Shown: positions 7,447-15,001 of the stretch, in pieces
Numbering within the stretch: position 1 is the stretch's first letter
Layout of the letters: each line of letters opens with the position of its first letter
NCBI GenBank assembly: GCA_947478785.1
Contig: CANJXI010000005.1
Location: 25,613 to 89,612 of the forward strand
Source: Caulobacteraceae bacterium
GTDB taxonomy: Bacteria > Pseudomonadota > Alphaproteobacteria > Caulobacterales > Caulobacteraceae
DNA length: 64,000 nucleotides
Reading direction: 5' to 3'
Program-made: the position numbers and the translations under genes
The notes under the pieces: generated by a model
What the model was told of the DNA's origin: nothing
Databases searched by the model: none
What the model saw: the letters and a program-made list of their open reading frames with translations, nothing else

Positions 7447-9645
7447 ATGACCAGCACGAGCGACCGCCGCGCGACCGCCGAGACGCCCTATCAGCTGACG
7501 CTCGCGGCGCTGCGGTTCCCGTGGCGGCGGCATTGCCTGGTCGATGCGGCGACCGGCCTGGCCTTCTCGCTGATCGCCGGCCCGGTCCTGGCGCTGGCCT
7601 GGGCAAGCGGCCTGTGCGCGCTGGACTGGGCCCTGCAGCGGACCTATGCGCGCTGGAGCCTGACGGCCGCCGGCATGGACTCCGACCGTGGTCTCACCCG
7701 GGTGAACGTCCTGGCGCTGGTGAAGGCGCTGGCCTGGTTCGGACTGCCGACGGCCTTCACCATCGTGACCGGCAATGTCGCGGGCCTGGCGTTCGTGGCG
7801 ATCCTCTCCGTCGGGCTGACGGCGCTCGCGAGTTCGTCCGCCCGCAATTCGCGGCGCGTGTTCCTGACCGTGACCTGCGTGTCGGTGGCGGCCCTGGTGG
7901 CCTGCGCCGTGGCGATCCTGGGGCTGGGGCCGGCCGCCGGCGTCCTCGCGGAGACCCCGATGGCGCTGTTCGTCCTGTTCCTGGTGGCGTCCGGCACCAG
8001 CCGCACGGTGGCCGAGTGGAACCAGGCCAGCCAGAAGACCTGCGCGGCGATGAGCGATATCCGCGAGGCGCTGGACCGCTCGACCATCGACGGGCAGCGC
8101 CTGCGGGTCGCCGTCGAGATCGCCAACCTGAGCGTCTACGAGATCGACTACGTCAAGCGCACGCTGACCAGCACGGGCGCGGTCTGGGACCTGTTCGACA
8201 GGCCCATGACCTACGAGACCATGTGGAAGGACCCGTTCTTCGGCACCGCCGAGGAGGACCTGCCGATGGTCCGCTCGGCCTGGGCCAGGCACGAGGCGGG
8301 CGAGGCGCCCTACCGGGTGGAATACCGCGTCCGGCGCAAGGACGGCCAGGACATGTGGGCTTTCGCCACCGCCGAGATGACCCGCGACGCGGACGGACGG
8401 CCTATCCGCCTGGTGGGCGCGCTGCAGGACATCACCGGACGCAAGCGGATCGAGCGCGAACTCCAGGCGGCGCTGGAGCGCGCCGAGGCCGCCAGCCGCG
8501 CCAAGAGCGAGTTCCTGGCGACCATCAGCCACGAGATCCGCACGCCGCTGAACGGCGTGCTCGGCATGGCCCAGGCCATGGGCGCCGATGCCCTGAGCCC
8601 CAGCCAGCGTAACCGCCTGGAGATCGTCCAGAGCTCGGGCGAGGCGCTGCTGGTTTTGCTGAACAGCGTGCTGGACCTCTCCAAGGTCGAGGCCGGCGCG
8701 CTGGAACTGGAGGACGGCGAGATCGATGTCGCGGCGCTCTGCGGCGGCATCCTGGAGGCCTTCGGCGCGGAGGCCGCGGAGAAGGGACTTGAAACCTCGC
8801 TGCTGGTCGAGCCGGGCGCCGCCGGCGTCTATGCGGGCGATCCCGGACGGGTGCGCCAGATGCTGGCCAACCTGGTCAACAACGCGGTGAAGTTCACCGA
8901 CGAGGGCTCGGTGCGCATCGCGGTCGGCCGCCCTGGCGAGGACCTGACGATCGCGGTGACCGACACCGGCGTGGGCATCGCGCCTGGCCAACATGAGAGC
9001 CTCTTCGAGCCCTTCGTCCAGGCCGACGCCTCGATTACCCGGCGCTATGGCGGCAGCGGCCTGGGGCTGGCGATCTGCCGGCGGCTGGCCACCCGGATGG
9101 GCGGGCGCGTCGACCTGGCCAGCGACGCGGGCCAGGGCGCGACCTTCACCGTCACCCTGCCGCTGCCTCGGTTGCGGGACGCACCGTCCGACGCCGCCCC
9201 CCGGGCGCCGGAGACCGCGCCCGGCGAGCCCAAGTCGGGCGGCCCCTTGCGCATCCTGGCCGCCGAGGACAATCCAGTGAACCAGCGGGTGCTGGCGAGC
9301 GTGCTGGAGCATGTCGGGCTGCACCCCGTGTTCGTCGAGAACGGCGCGCGGGCGCTCGCCGCCTGGCGGGACGAGGCGTGGGACCTGATCCTGATGGACA
9401 TCCAGATGCCGGTGATGGACGGCATGAGCGCCACCCGCGCCATCCGCGCCGAGGAGGCGGCCCGGGGTCTGCCCCGGACCCCGATCATCGCGCTGACCGC
9501 CAATGTCATGTCCCACCAGATGGCCGACTATCGCGCGGCCGGCATGGACGACGTGGTTGGCAAGCCCATCGAGCTGCGCCGCCTGCTGGGCGCCATCGAG
9601 GCCAGCCTCCAGCCCGCGGCGTGCGGGGCGGAAGCGGCGGCTTAG
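7447..9645 (+). CDS. Hybrid sensor histidine kinase/response regulator
   Basis: A 732-residue membrane hybrid kinase. Hydrophobic helices fill roughly residues 30-60 and 85-185 (about six spans, a MASE-like integral sensor without a large periplasmic domain). A PAS domain follows (about 220-335, ending DITGRKRIEREL), then a HisKA domain with the phospho-accepting His in SHEIRTPLNG (H362), an HATPase_c domain (NLVNNAVKFTDEG, DTGVGIAPG, GGSGLGLAICRRL) and a C-terminal receiver with acidic pocket AAEDN and phospho-Asp in LILMDIQMPVMDG (D651). No separate response regulator or histidine phosphotransfer gene is adjacent, so partners are encoded elsewhere. The start at 7447 gives a sensible N-terminus; the frame is open upstream only by chance. 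Its TAG stop overlaps the TAA of the convergent methyltransferase gene. Confidence 0.9.
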   Translation: MTSTSDRRATAETPYQLTLAALRFPWRRHCLVDAATGLAFSLIAGPVLALAWASGLCALDWALQRTYARWSLTAAGMDSDRGLTRVNVLALVKALAWFGLPTAFTIVTGNVAGLAFVAILSVGLTALASSSARNSRRVFLTVTCVSVAALVACAVAILGLGPAAGVLAETPMALFVLFLVASGTSRTVAEWNQASQKTCAAMSDIREALDRSTIDGQRLRVAVEIANLSVYEIDYVKRTLTSTGAVWDLFDRPMTYETMWKDPFFGTAEEDLPMVRSAWARHEAGEAPYRVEYRVRRKDGQDMWAFATAEMTRDADGRPIRLVGALQDITGRKRIERELQAALERAEAASRAKSEFLATISHEIRTPLNGVLGMAQAMGADALSPSQRNRLEIVQSSGEALLVLLNSVLDLSKVEAGALELEDGEIDVAALCGGILEAFGAEAAEKGLETSLLVEPGAAGVYAGDPGRVRQMLANLVNNAVKFTDEGSVRIAVGRPGEDLTIAVTDTGVGIAPGQHESLFEPFVQADASITRRYGGSGLGLAICRRLATRMGGRVDLASDAGQGATFTVTLPLPRLRDAPSDAAPRAPETAPGEPKSGGPLRILAAEDNPVNQRVLASVLEHVGLHPVFVENGARALAAWRDEAWDLILMDIQMPVMDGMSATRAIRAEEAARGLPRTPIIALTANVMSHQMADYRAAGMDDVVGKPIELRRLLGAIEASLQPAACGAEAAA

Positions 9646-10358
9646 CGCCCCAGTTTGCAGGGCCTGATGGCGCCCGGCGCGGGCCGCGCGCCCGGCCCGG
9701 GCGGGGTGAAGACGGCGAGGTAGCCGACCCCGCCCTGCAGCTCGGCGAAACTCACCTGGCGGTAGCCCACGGCCTCGAACTCGCACTTCAGCAGGGCGGG
9801 CGGCGTGCCGTGGTTCTGGGTCTCGCGGTCCAGGTCGACGACGCCGACCCGGGCGCCGGGTTTCAGCGCGTCCGTCAGGTTCCAGAGCAGGCCGTAGGGC
9901 TGGGCGATCTCATGGTACATGTGGACCAGGATCGCGCGATCGACCGAGGCCCGGGGCAGGTTCGGGTCGGCGGGCCCACCCAGCACCACTTCCACATTGT
10001 TCAGCTTGCGCCGCGCGATCTCGGCCCGCAGGCCCGAGAGGTAGCTCTCCATCACGTCCTGGGCGATCACCCGGCCCGCCGGCCCCACCACCGGCGACAG
10101 GCGGATGGTGTGATAGCCCGAGCCCGCGCCGATGTCGGCCACGGTCATGCCGGCCCTGATCCCCAGCGCGCGGACGAGCTGGGCGGGCTCGCCCGCCCGG
10201 TCGCGGTCCGCCTCGGTCGCCCAGATGGGGCTGACGATGTCGGCCACCCGGCGGTCGGGGGCGGGGAAGGCCTGGGCGGGCTGGGCCGCCTGGGCGGGGG
10301 CCGTCGCCGCTAGGGTGAGGGCGAAGGTGAGGAGGATCGGGCGGGCTGGGCGTTTCAT
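9642..10358 (-). CDS. Class I SAM-dependent methyltransferase with a signal peptide
   Basis: A 238-residue protein with a Rossmann-type methyltransferase core: motif I MTVADIGAGSGYHTI (about residue 80), then VIAQDVMESYLSGLRAEI, VEVVLGGPADPNLP, and RVGVVDLDRE. The N-terminus from the ATG at 10358 is a textbook signal peptide (MKRPARPILLTFALTLAATAPAQAAQ). Export is odd because S-adenosylmethionine is a cytoplasmic cofactor. Similar signal-peptide-bearing methyltransferase-like proteins occur in Caulobacterales and sphingomonads, but their function is not known to me. The last residues contain a single Cys (RPCKLGR). It converges on the hybrid kinase with overlapping stops. Confidence 0.8.
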   Translation of the reverse strand: MKRPARPILLTFALTLAATAPAQAAQPAQAFPAPDRRVADIVSPIWATEADRDRAGEPAQLVRALGIRAGMTVADIGAGSGYHTIRLSPVVGPAGRVIAQDVMESYLSGLRAEIARRKLNNVEVVLGGPADPNLPRASVDRAILVHMYHEIAQPYGLLWNLTDALKPGARVGVVDLDRETQNHGTPPALLKCEFEAVGYRQVSFAELQGGVGYLAVFTPPGPGARPAPGAIRPCKLGR

Positions 10359-10409
10359 GGGGTGGAGCCTCGTCCTGGCGGAAGGTGGAGGCAAGGGCCA
10401 TGGGCGGCT

Positions 10410-10441
10410 CTCCTCTCCCCCGCGCGGCGAGTGGGAGGGGG
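10410..10441. repeat. Palindromic CTCCTCTCCCC-type intergenic repeat, copy 1
   Basis: An imperfect hairpin (CTCCTCTCCCCC ... GTGGGAGGGGG) in the short gap between uvrC and the upstream end of the methyltransferase gene. Related hairpins with the same pyrimidine-rich left arm and purine-rich right arm lie at 46428-46460 and 57203-57232, each just after a gene end. It could help terminate uvrC transcription, though there is no T-run. Confidence 0.5.
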
Positions 10442-10446
10442 AACGA

Positions 10447-12309
10447 TCACCCCTTCCTGAAAAACCCGTAGATCCGCTCGGCTAGCGGCGCGCTGACGCC
10501 TTCGACCTTCAGGAGGTCGTCGACGCTGGCGCGGCTGACGCCTCGGGCCGAGCCGAAGGCGTGGAGGAGCGCGCGCTTGCGGCCGGGTCCGACGCCCTCG
10601 ATCTCGTCCAGCGGGTTCTTCTTCATCTCGGCGCTGCGCTTGGCGCGGTGGGTTCCGATGGCGAAGCGGTGGGCCTCGTCCCGCAGACGCTGCAGGTAGT
10701 AGAGGACCGGGCTCTTGGGTTCGAGCATGAAGTAGGGCTTGCCGGGGATGAAGAAGCGCTCGAGGCCGGCGTCGCGGTCAGGACCTTTTGCAACCCCGAC
10801 GACGGCGATATCGTCGACGCCCAGGTCGGCCATGACCTCCATGACCGCGGCGATCTGGCCCTGGCCGCCGTCGATCAGCACCAGGTCGGGACGAGGGGCG
10901 GCCTCGCCGGCTTCCTCTTCCTTGACCAGGCGCGCGAAGCGCCGGCGCAGCACTTCTTTCATCATGCCGAAGTCGTCGCCGGGGGTGATGTCCGTCCCCT
11001 TGATGTTGAACTTGCGGTACTGGCTCTTCTGGAAGCCCTCCGGGCCGGCGACGATCATGCCGCCCACGGCGTTGGTCCCCATGATGTGGGAGTTGTCGTA
11101 GACCTCGATCCGCTCGGGCGGGCCCTCCAGGCCGAACGCCTCGCAGACGCCGGCCAGAAGCTTGGATTGCGCCGAGCTCTCCGCCATCCGGCGGCCCAGG
11201 GCCTCGCGGGCGTTGGACAGCGCGTGCTCGACCAGCCGGCATTTCTCGCCGCGCAGCGGCCGGGCGATCTCGACCTTGCGGGCGGCCTTCAGCGTGAAGG
11301 CTTCGCAGATGAGGTCCTTCTCGGCCGGCTCGACGTTGACCAGCACCAGCTTGGGGATCGGCTTGTCGTCGTAGAACTGGCCCAGGAAGGCCGCCATCAC
11401 CACGGCGTCCTCGTCGGACTTGTCCACGCGGGGGAAGTAGGCGCGGTTGCCCCAGTTCTGGCCGGCGCGGAAGAAGAACACCTGGACGCAGGCCTGGCCG
11501 CCCTCGGCGTGCAACGCGACCACGTCGGCCTCGTCCACCGTCTCGGGATTGATCTGCTGCTCCTGGGCGATCGAGGCCAGCGCCCGGATGCGGTCGCGCA
11601 GGCGGGCGGCGCGCTCGAACTCCAGGTCGTCGGAGAACGCCTGCATCTCCTCGCCCATGCGCTGCATGACGGCGCGCGACTTGCCGCGCAGGAAGGCCTC
11701 GGCCTCGTCGACCAGGCGGGCATAGTCCGGGAGACTGATCAGGCCGGTGCAGGGCGCGGCGCAGCGGCGGATCTGGTGCAGCATGCAGGGCCGCGTGCGG
11801 CTCTCGTAGACGCTGTCGGAGCAGGACCTGAGCAGGAAGGCCTTCTGCAGGGTGTTCAGCGTGCGGTTGACCGCCCCGGCGCTGGCGAAGGGGCCGAAAT
11901 AGTCGCCCTTGATGGTATGGGCGCCCCGGTGTTTTCGAAGTTGAGCCGCCGGGTGCTCCCGGCGGATCACGATCTCGGGGAACGACTTGTCGTCGCGCAG
12001 CAGGACGTTGAAGCGCGGCTTCATCTGCTTGATCAGGTTGATCTCAAGCAGCAGGGCGTCGGTCTCGGTCCGGGTGGTGACGAACTCCATGGACCGCGTC
12101 AGGTCGACCATGTGGGCGATGCGCTGGGTGTGGAAGCGGCCCTGGGCGTACTGGATCACCCGCTTCTTCAGCGAGCGCGCCTTGCCGACGTAGAGCACCT
12201 CGCCCTCGTCGCCGATCATCCGGTAGACGCCCGGCCGGTCCGGCAGGCGCGTCACCTCGTCCTTGATCAGCGCGGCGCCCTTGAGGGGCGGCGGGGCGGT
12301 TTCCGACAT
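10447..12309 (-). CDS. uvrC: Excinuclease ABC subunit C
   Basis: UvrC, 620 residues, makes the two incisions around bulky DNA lesions in nucleotide excision repair together with UvrA/UvrB. Domains in order: GIY-YIG nuclease ([20 protein letters not shown], about 25-50), the conserved cysteine region ([15 protein letters not shown]), a UVR UvrB-binding segment ([17 protein letters not shown]), the RNase H-like C-terminal nuclease ([21 protein letters not shown]) and a tandem helix-hairpin-helix end ([14 protein letters not shown] ... [12 protein letters not shown]). The start MSETAPP at 12309 is preferred over the longer frame because the extra 31 residues are basic and unconserved-looking. 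It is divergent from the HWE kinase gene. Confidence 0.97.
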   Translation of the reverse strand: MSETAPPPLKGAALIKDEVTRLPDRPGVYRMIGDEGEVLYVGKARSLKKRVIQYAQGRFHTQRIAHMVDLTRSMEFVTTRTETDALLLEINLIKQMKPRFNVLLRDDKSFPEIVIRREHPAAQLRKHRGAHTIKGDYFGPFASAGAVNRTLNTLQKAFLLRSCSDSVYESRTRPCMLHQIRRCAAPCTGLISLPDYARLVDEAEAFLRGKSRAVMQRMGEEMQAFSDDLEFERAARLRDRIRALASIAQEQQINPETVDEADVVALHAEGGQACVQVFFFRAGQNWGNRAYFPRVDKSDEDAVVMAAFLGQFYDDKPIPKLVLVNVEPAEKDLICEAFTLKAARKVEIARPLRGEKCRLVEHALSNAREALGRRMAESSAQSKLLAGVCEAFGLEGPPERIEVYDNSHIMGTNAVGGMIVAGPEGFQKSQYRKFNIKGTDITPGDDFGMMKEVLRRRFARLVKEEEAGEAAPRPDLVLIDGGQGQIAAVMEVMADLGVDDIAVVGVAKGPDRDAGLERFFIPGKPYFMLEPKSPVLYYLQRLRDEAHRFAIGTHRAKRSAEMKKNPLDEIEGVGPGRKRALLHAFGSARGVSRASVDDLLKVEGVSAPLAERIYGFFRKG

Positions 12310-12404
12310 GGGCCGATATATAGGCGAGTCCGCCCGCCAGCGCAGCGCCAGGAACCGTGCGGGCCACCCGCGCATTCTCCCATCAGTTCGGGGGAGCTTC
12401 ACCG

Positions 12405-13907
12405 TTGAGAAATGAGGTCGACAGAGCGACGCCGCCGGATCCCCCGGATTTCGAGCAGCTGTTCCGCGCCATGCCGGGCCAGTACATGATCCTGGACCTG
12501 GACCTGAACTATGTGGACGCCAACGCGGCCTACTGCGCCTCGGTGGAGCAGCCGCTGGAGGCGTTCCTGGGGCGCAACGTCTTCGAGGCCTTCCCGCCCA
12601 CCGGCGAGGGCGGACGCCAGATCGAGGAGTCGCTGCGGCGCGTGGCGGCCACCGGCGTCGCCGAGACCCTGCCGCTGGCGGCCTATCCGATCCCCGATCC
12701 CCGCGGCGGGATGATGATGAAATACTGGTCGTGCGTGCATCTGCCGCTGTTCGACACGCTTGGCCGGGTGGCCTATGTCGCGCAGAACGCCGTCGACGTG
12801 ACCGAACTGCAGCAGCTGAAGACCATCGCCTACGGCGGCGACATGAGCGCGCCGGCCCGCGGCGAGAGCGATCTTTTCCAGCGCGCCCAGGCGATCACCG
12901 AGGCCAACGCCTCGCTGGCGGCCGAGACCCGCGGCCTGCGCGACCTGTTCACCCAGGCGCCGGGTTTCATGGCGGTGCTGACCGGGCCGGACCTGACCTT
13001 CGCCATGGCCAACAACGCCTACCAGCGCCTGGTCGGCAACCGCGCCTCGATGGGGCTGCCGCTGCGCGAGGCCCTGCCGGAGGTCGCCGATCAGGGGTTC
13101 GTCGATATCCTGCTGGGCGTCATGCGCGACCGCGCCCCGTTCGTCGGCGCCGCCGTCAGCGTCCGGCTCGAGCGCACGGCGGGGGCGGCGCTGGAGGAGC
13201 GGTTCGTGGACTTCGTCTTCCAGCCGATCCTGGGCGCCGACGGCCAGGCCACCGGCGTGTTCGTGGAAGGCAGCGACGTCACCGACCGGGTGCTGGGCGA
13301 GCGGCAGCAGAAGCTGTTGCTCGACGAGCTGAACCACCGGGTCAAGAACACCCTAGCCACCGTCCAGTCGATCGCCGACCAGACGCTGCGCACCAACGCC
13401 GAGCCGTCGGCGTTCAAGAACGCCTTCCAGGCCCGGCTGATGGCGTTGTCGTCGACCCACAACCTGCTCACCGCCACCAACTGGCGAAGCGCCGCGCTGA
13501 GCGACGTGGTCCTGCTGGAGCTGCGGCCGCATGGGGCGGAGCGCTACCGGCTGGACGGCGCCGAGGTCGCGTTGTCGGCGGCGCAGGCGCTGGCCCTGGG
13601 CCTGCTGTTCCACGAGCTGGCGACCAACGCGGCCAAGCACGGGGCGCTGGCGAGCGGCGACGGCCGCGTCACCGTCGCCTGGCGGATCGACGAGGCCGGG
13701 GCGGAACCGATGCTGACGATCGACTGGGCGGAGCACGACGGTCCGCCCGTCGTCACGCCGAGCCGCCGGGGCTTCGGCTCGCGCCTCGTGGAGCGCAGCC
13801 TGCAGGGCCAGCTGCGGGGCGAGGCCAAGCTCGATTTCGCGCCCGATGGCCTGCGCTGCCATATCCGCCTGCCACTCGGGAACGGCCCGGAGGTTCAGGT
13901 CGCGTAG
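12405..13907 (+). CDS. PAS-domain HWE-family sensor histidine kinase
   Basis: A soluble kinase of about 500 residues. Two PAS-type regions (about 14-125, [21 protein letters not shown]; and about 180-300, [23 protein letters not shown]) precede an HWE/HisKA_2 catalytic core with the phospho-accepting His in [14 protein letters not shown] (about residue 311), the N-box [16 protein letters not shown] and the diagnostic W-x-E in [11 protein letters not shown] kinases are concentrated in alphaproteobacteria and often answer light, redox or stress cues through single-domain regulators. The start is taken as TTG 12405 because GGGGAG sits nine bases before it; the longer frame from 12357 has no ribosome site. 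The 3' end overlaps a convergent 57-codon gene by 13 bp. Confidence 0.85.
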   Translation: MRNEVDRATPPDPPDFEQLFRAMPGQYMILDLDLNYVDANAAYCASVEQPLEAFLGRNVFEAFPPTGEGGRQIEESLRRVAATGVAETLPLAAYPIPDPRGGMMMKYWSCVHLPLFDTLGRVAYVAQNAVDVTELQQLKTIAYGGDMSAPARGESDLFQRAQAITEANASLAAETRGLRDLFTQAPGFMAVLTGPDLTFAMANNAYQRLVGNRASMGLPLREALPEVADQGFVDILLGVMRDRAPFVGAAVSVRLERTAGAALEERFVDFVFQPILGADGQATGVFVEGSDVTDRVLGERQQKLLLDELNHRVKNTLATVQSIADQTLRTNAEPSAFKNAFQARLMALSSTHNLLTATNWRSAALSDVVLLELRPHGAERYRLDGAEVALSAAQALALGLLFHELATNAAKHGALASGDGRVTVAWRIDEAGAEPMLTIDWAEHDGPPVVTPSRRGFGSRLVERSLQGQLRGEAKLDFAPDGLRCHIRLPLGNGPEVQVA

Positions 13908-14068
13908 GTGGCGATGAGCGTATAGGTGGCGCCGTCCTCCGGCTGGCCGTCGATCAGCGGCGGCAGGGTCTCGACGAAGGTCGCCCCGCCCTGCCCTTCC
14001 TTCAGGTTCTCGATCCGCTCGAGCACGTCGGCGGCGGGAACGTTTCTAAACCTAACTTGCCTCGCCAC
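13895..14068 (-). CDS. Small conserved-looking protein, 57 residues
   Basis: An unannotated-size gene supported by an excellent ribosome site (gaggagg six bases before a GTG start at 14068) and by neighbour-like codon use. The product runs MARQVRFRNVPAADVLERIENLKEG and then has a beta-rich end with [23 protein letters not shown]. It has no signal peptide, cysteine or membrane span; charge alternation around VLERIENLKEG suggests one helix followed by strands. It lies 15 bp downstream of the lipoprotein gene, so both are probably one transcript, and its last 13 bp overlap the end of the convergent HWE kinase gene. Function unknown; it could be a small regulator or a structural partner. Confidence 0.65.
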   Translation of the reverse strand: MARQVRFRNVPAADVLERIENLKEGQGGATFVETLPPLIDGQPEDGATYTLIATYAT

Positions 14069-14083
14069 GCGGGCCTCCTCGAT

Positions 14084-14932
14084 TCAGGGAATGGCCAGGT
14101 CCTTGGCCATCTGGGCCTTCTCGGCTTCGGTGCAGGCGCCAAGGATGCATTCGCCGACGGTGGGAACGTTGGTGTTGGCGTGCAGCCAGGCGAACATCGC
14201 CGACTCGTGGCCCACGTCGACGGTCTTGTCGTCGGGCTTGCGGTACTTGAGGATCCGCTTGGAGATATTCCCGAAGCTGTACGGGTATTCGACGATGCGC
14301 TCGATCTTCTGGTCGGCGACGGCGGACTGTTTGCCGGCCTCCTTGGTGATCGCGGTCAGCGCGCCCGGGATGGTGCCGGCGATGTAGTAGGTCTCCAGGT
14401 CGGCCTTCGCCTGCAGCAGCGAATAGTCGGCGTCCGACCTGGCGAGCCCCGTGGCGATGGTCGCGTAGACGGTCCGGCGGGACGCATCCATCTGGGCGAC
14501 GATGGCCGGCAGGGTCTTGTCGAAATAGATCTCCTTGTCGATCGCCGAGCGGGCGCCCAGGACGCCGGACGACGCCGCCGCCAGCCGGGTGGCCGTGCGG
14601 GCCGACTTGGCGAGCGTGCCGGCCCCGGCCAGGCCCAGGACGGCGATGTCGGAGCCCACCGCGAAGGCCTTCTGCTCGGTGCTCAGGTTGCGGGCGAAGT
14701 CGTTGTAGTTGACGTCGGCCACATAGAGCCGGGCGCGGACGATGCGGTTGCGGATCTGGCGGCGGACCTCGGGGTCGGCGGCGGCGTCGTAGGCCGCCTC
14801 GGCGCCCACTGCGGAATCGGTCTCGACGCTCTTCAGCGCCTCGGGCCGAGTCATCCCCGGCGGCGGGTAGCCGCCTGCCGCCTGGCAGCCCGCCAGCAGC
14901 GCCGCCATCGCGACGAACGACACGATCCGCAT
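14084..14932 (-). CDS. Hypothetical lipoprotein
   Basis: A 282-residue protein with a clear lipoprotein signal peptide (MRIVSFVAMAALLAGC, lipobox LAGC, acylated Cys at residue 16). The mature part is mostly helical: a VRRQIRNRIVRARLYVADVNYNDFARNLS segment, a Gly/Ala-rich stretch (AVLGLAGAGTLAKSARTATRLAAASSGVLGA) that may pack against or dip into a membrane, then DASRRTVYATIATGLARSDADYSL. Two cysteines near the end (ECILGAC) could form a disulfide, consistent with a periplasmic location. I do not recognise a named family. It is followed by the 57-residue gene in the same direction. Confidence 0.7.
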   Translation of the reverse strand: MRIVSFVAMAALLAGCQAAGGYPPPGMTRPEALKSVETDSAVGAEAAYDAAADPEVRRQIRNRIVRARLYVADVNYNDFARNLSTEQKAFAVGSDIAVLGLAGAGTLAKSARTATRLAAASSGVLGARSAIDKEIYFDKTLPAIVAQMDASRRTVYATIATGLARSDADYSLLQAKADLETYYIAGTIPGALTAITKEAGKQSAVADQKIERIVEYPYSFGNISKRILKYRKPDDKTVDVGHESAMFAWLHANTNVPTVGECILGACTEAEKAQMAKDLAIP

Positions 14933-15001
14933 GTCGGCTCTCCCCCAGGACGGACAACGCTAGCGTGCAATCGAGCGCTGTTCAATCATCCAGTAGTGAA
15001 G

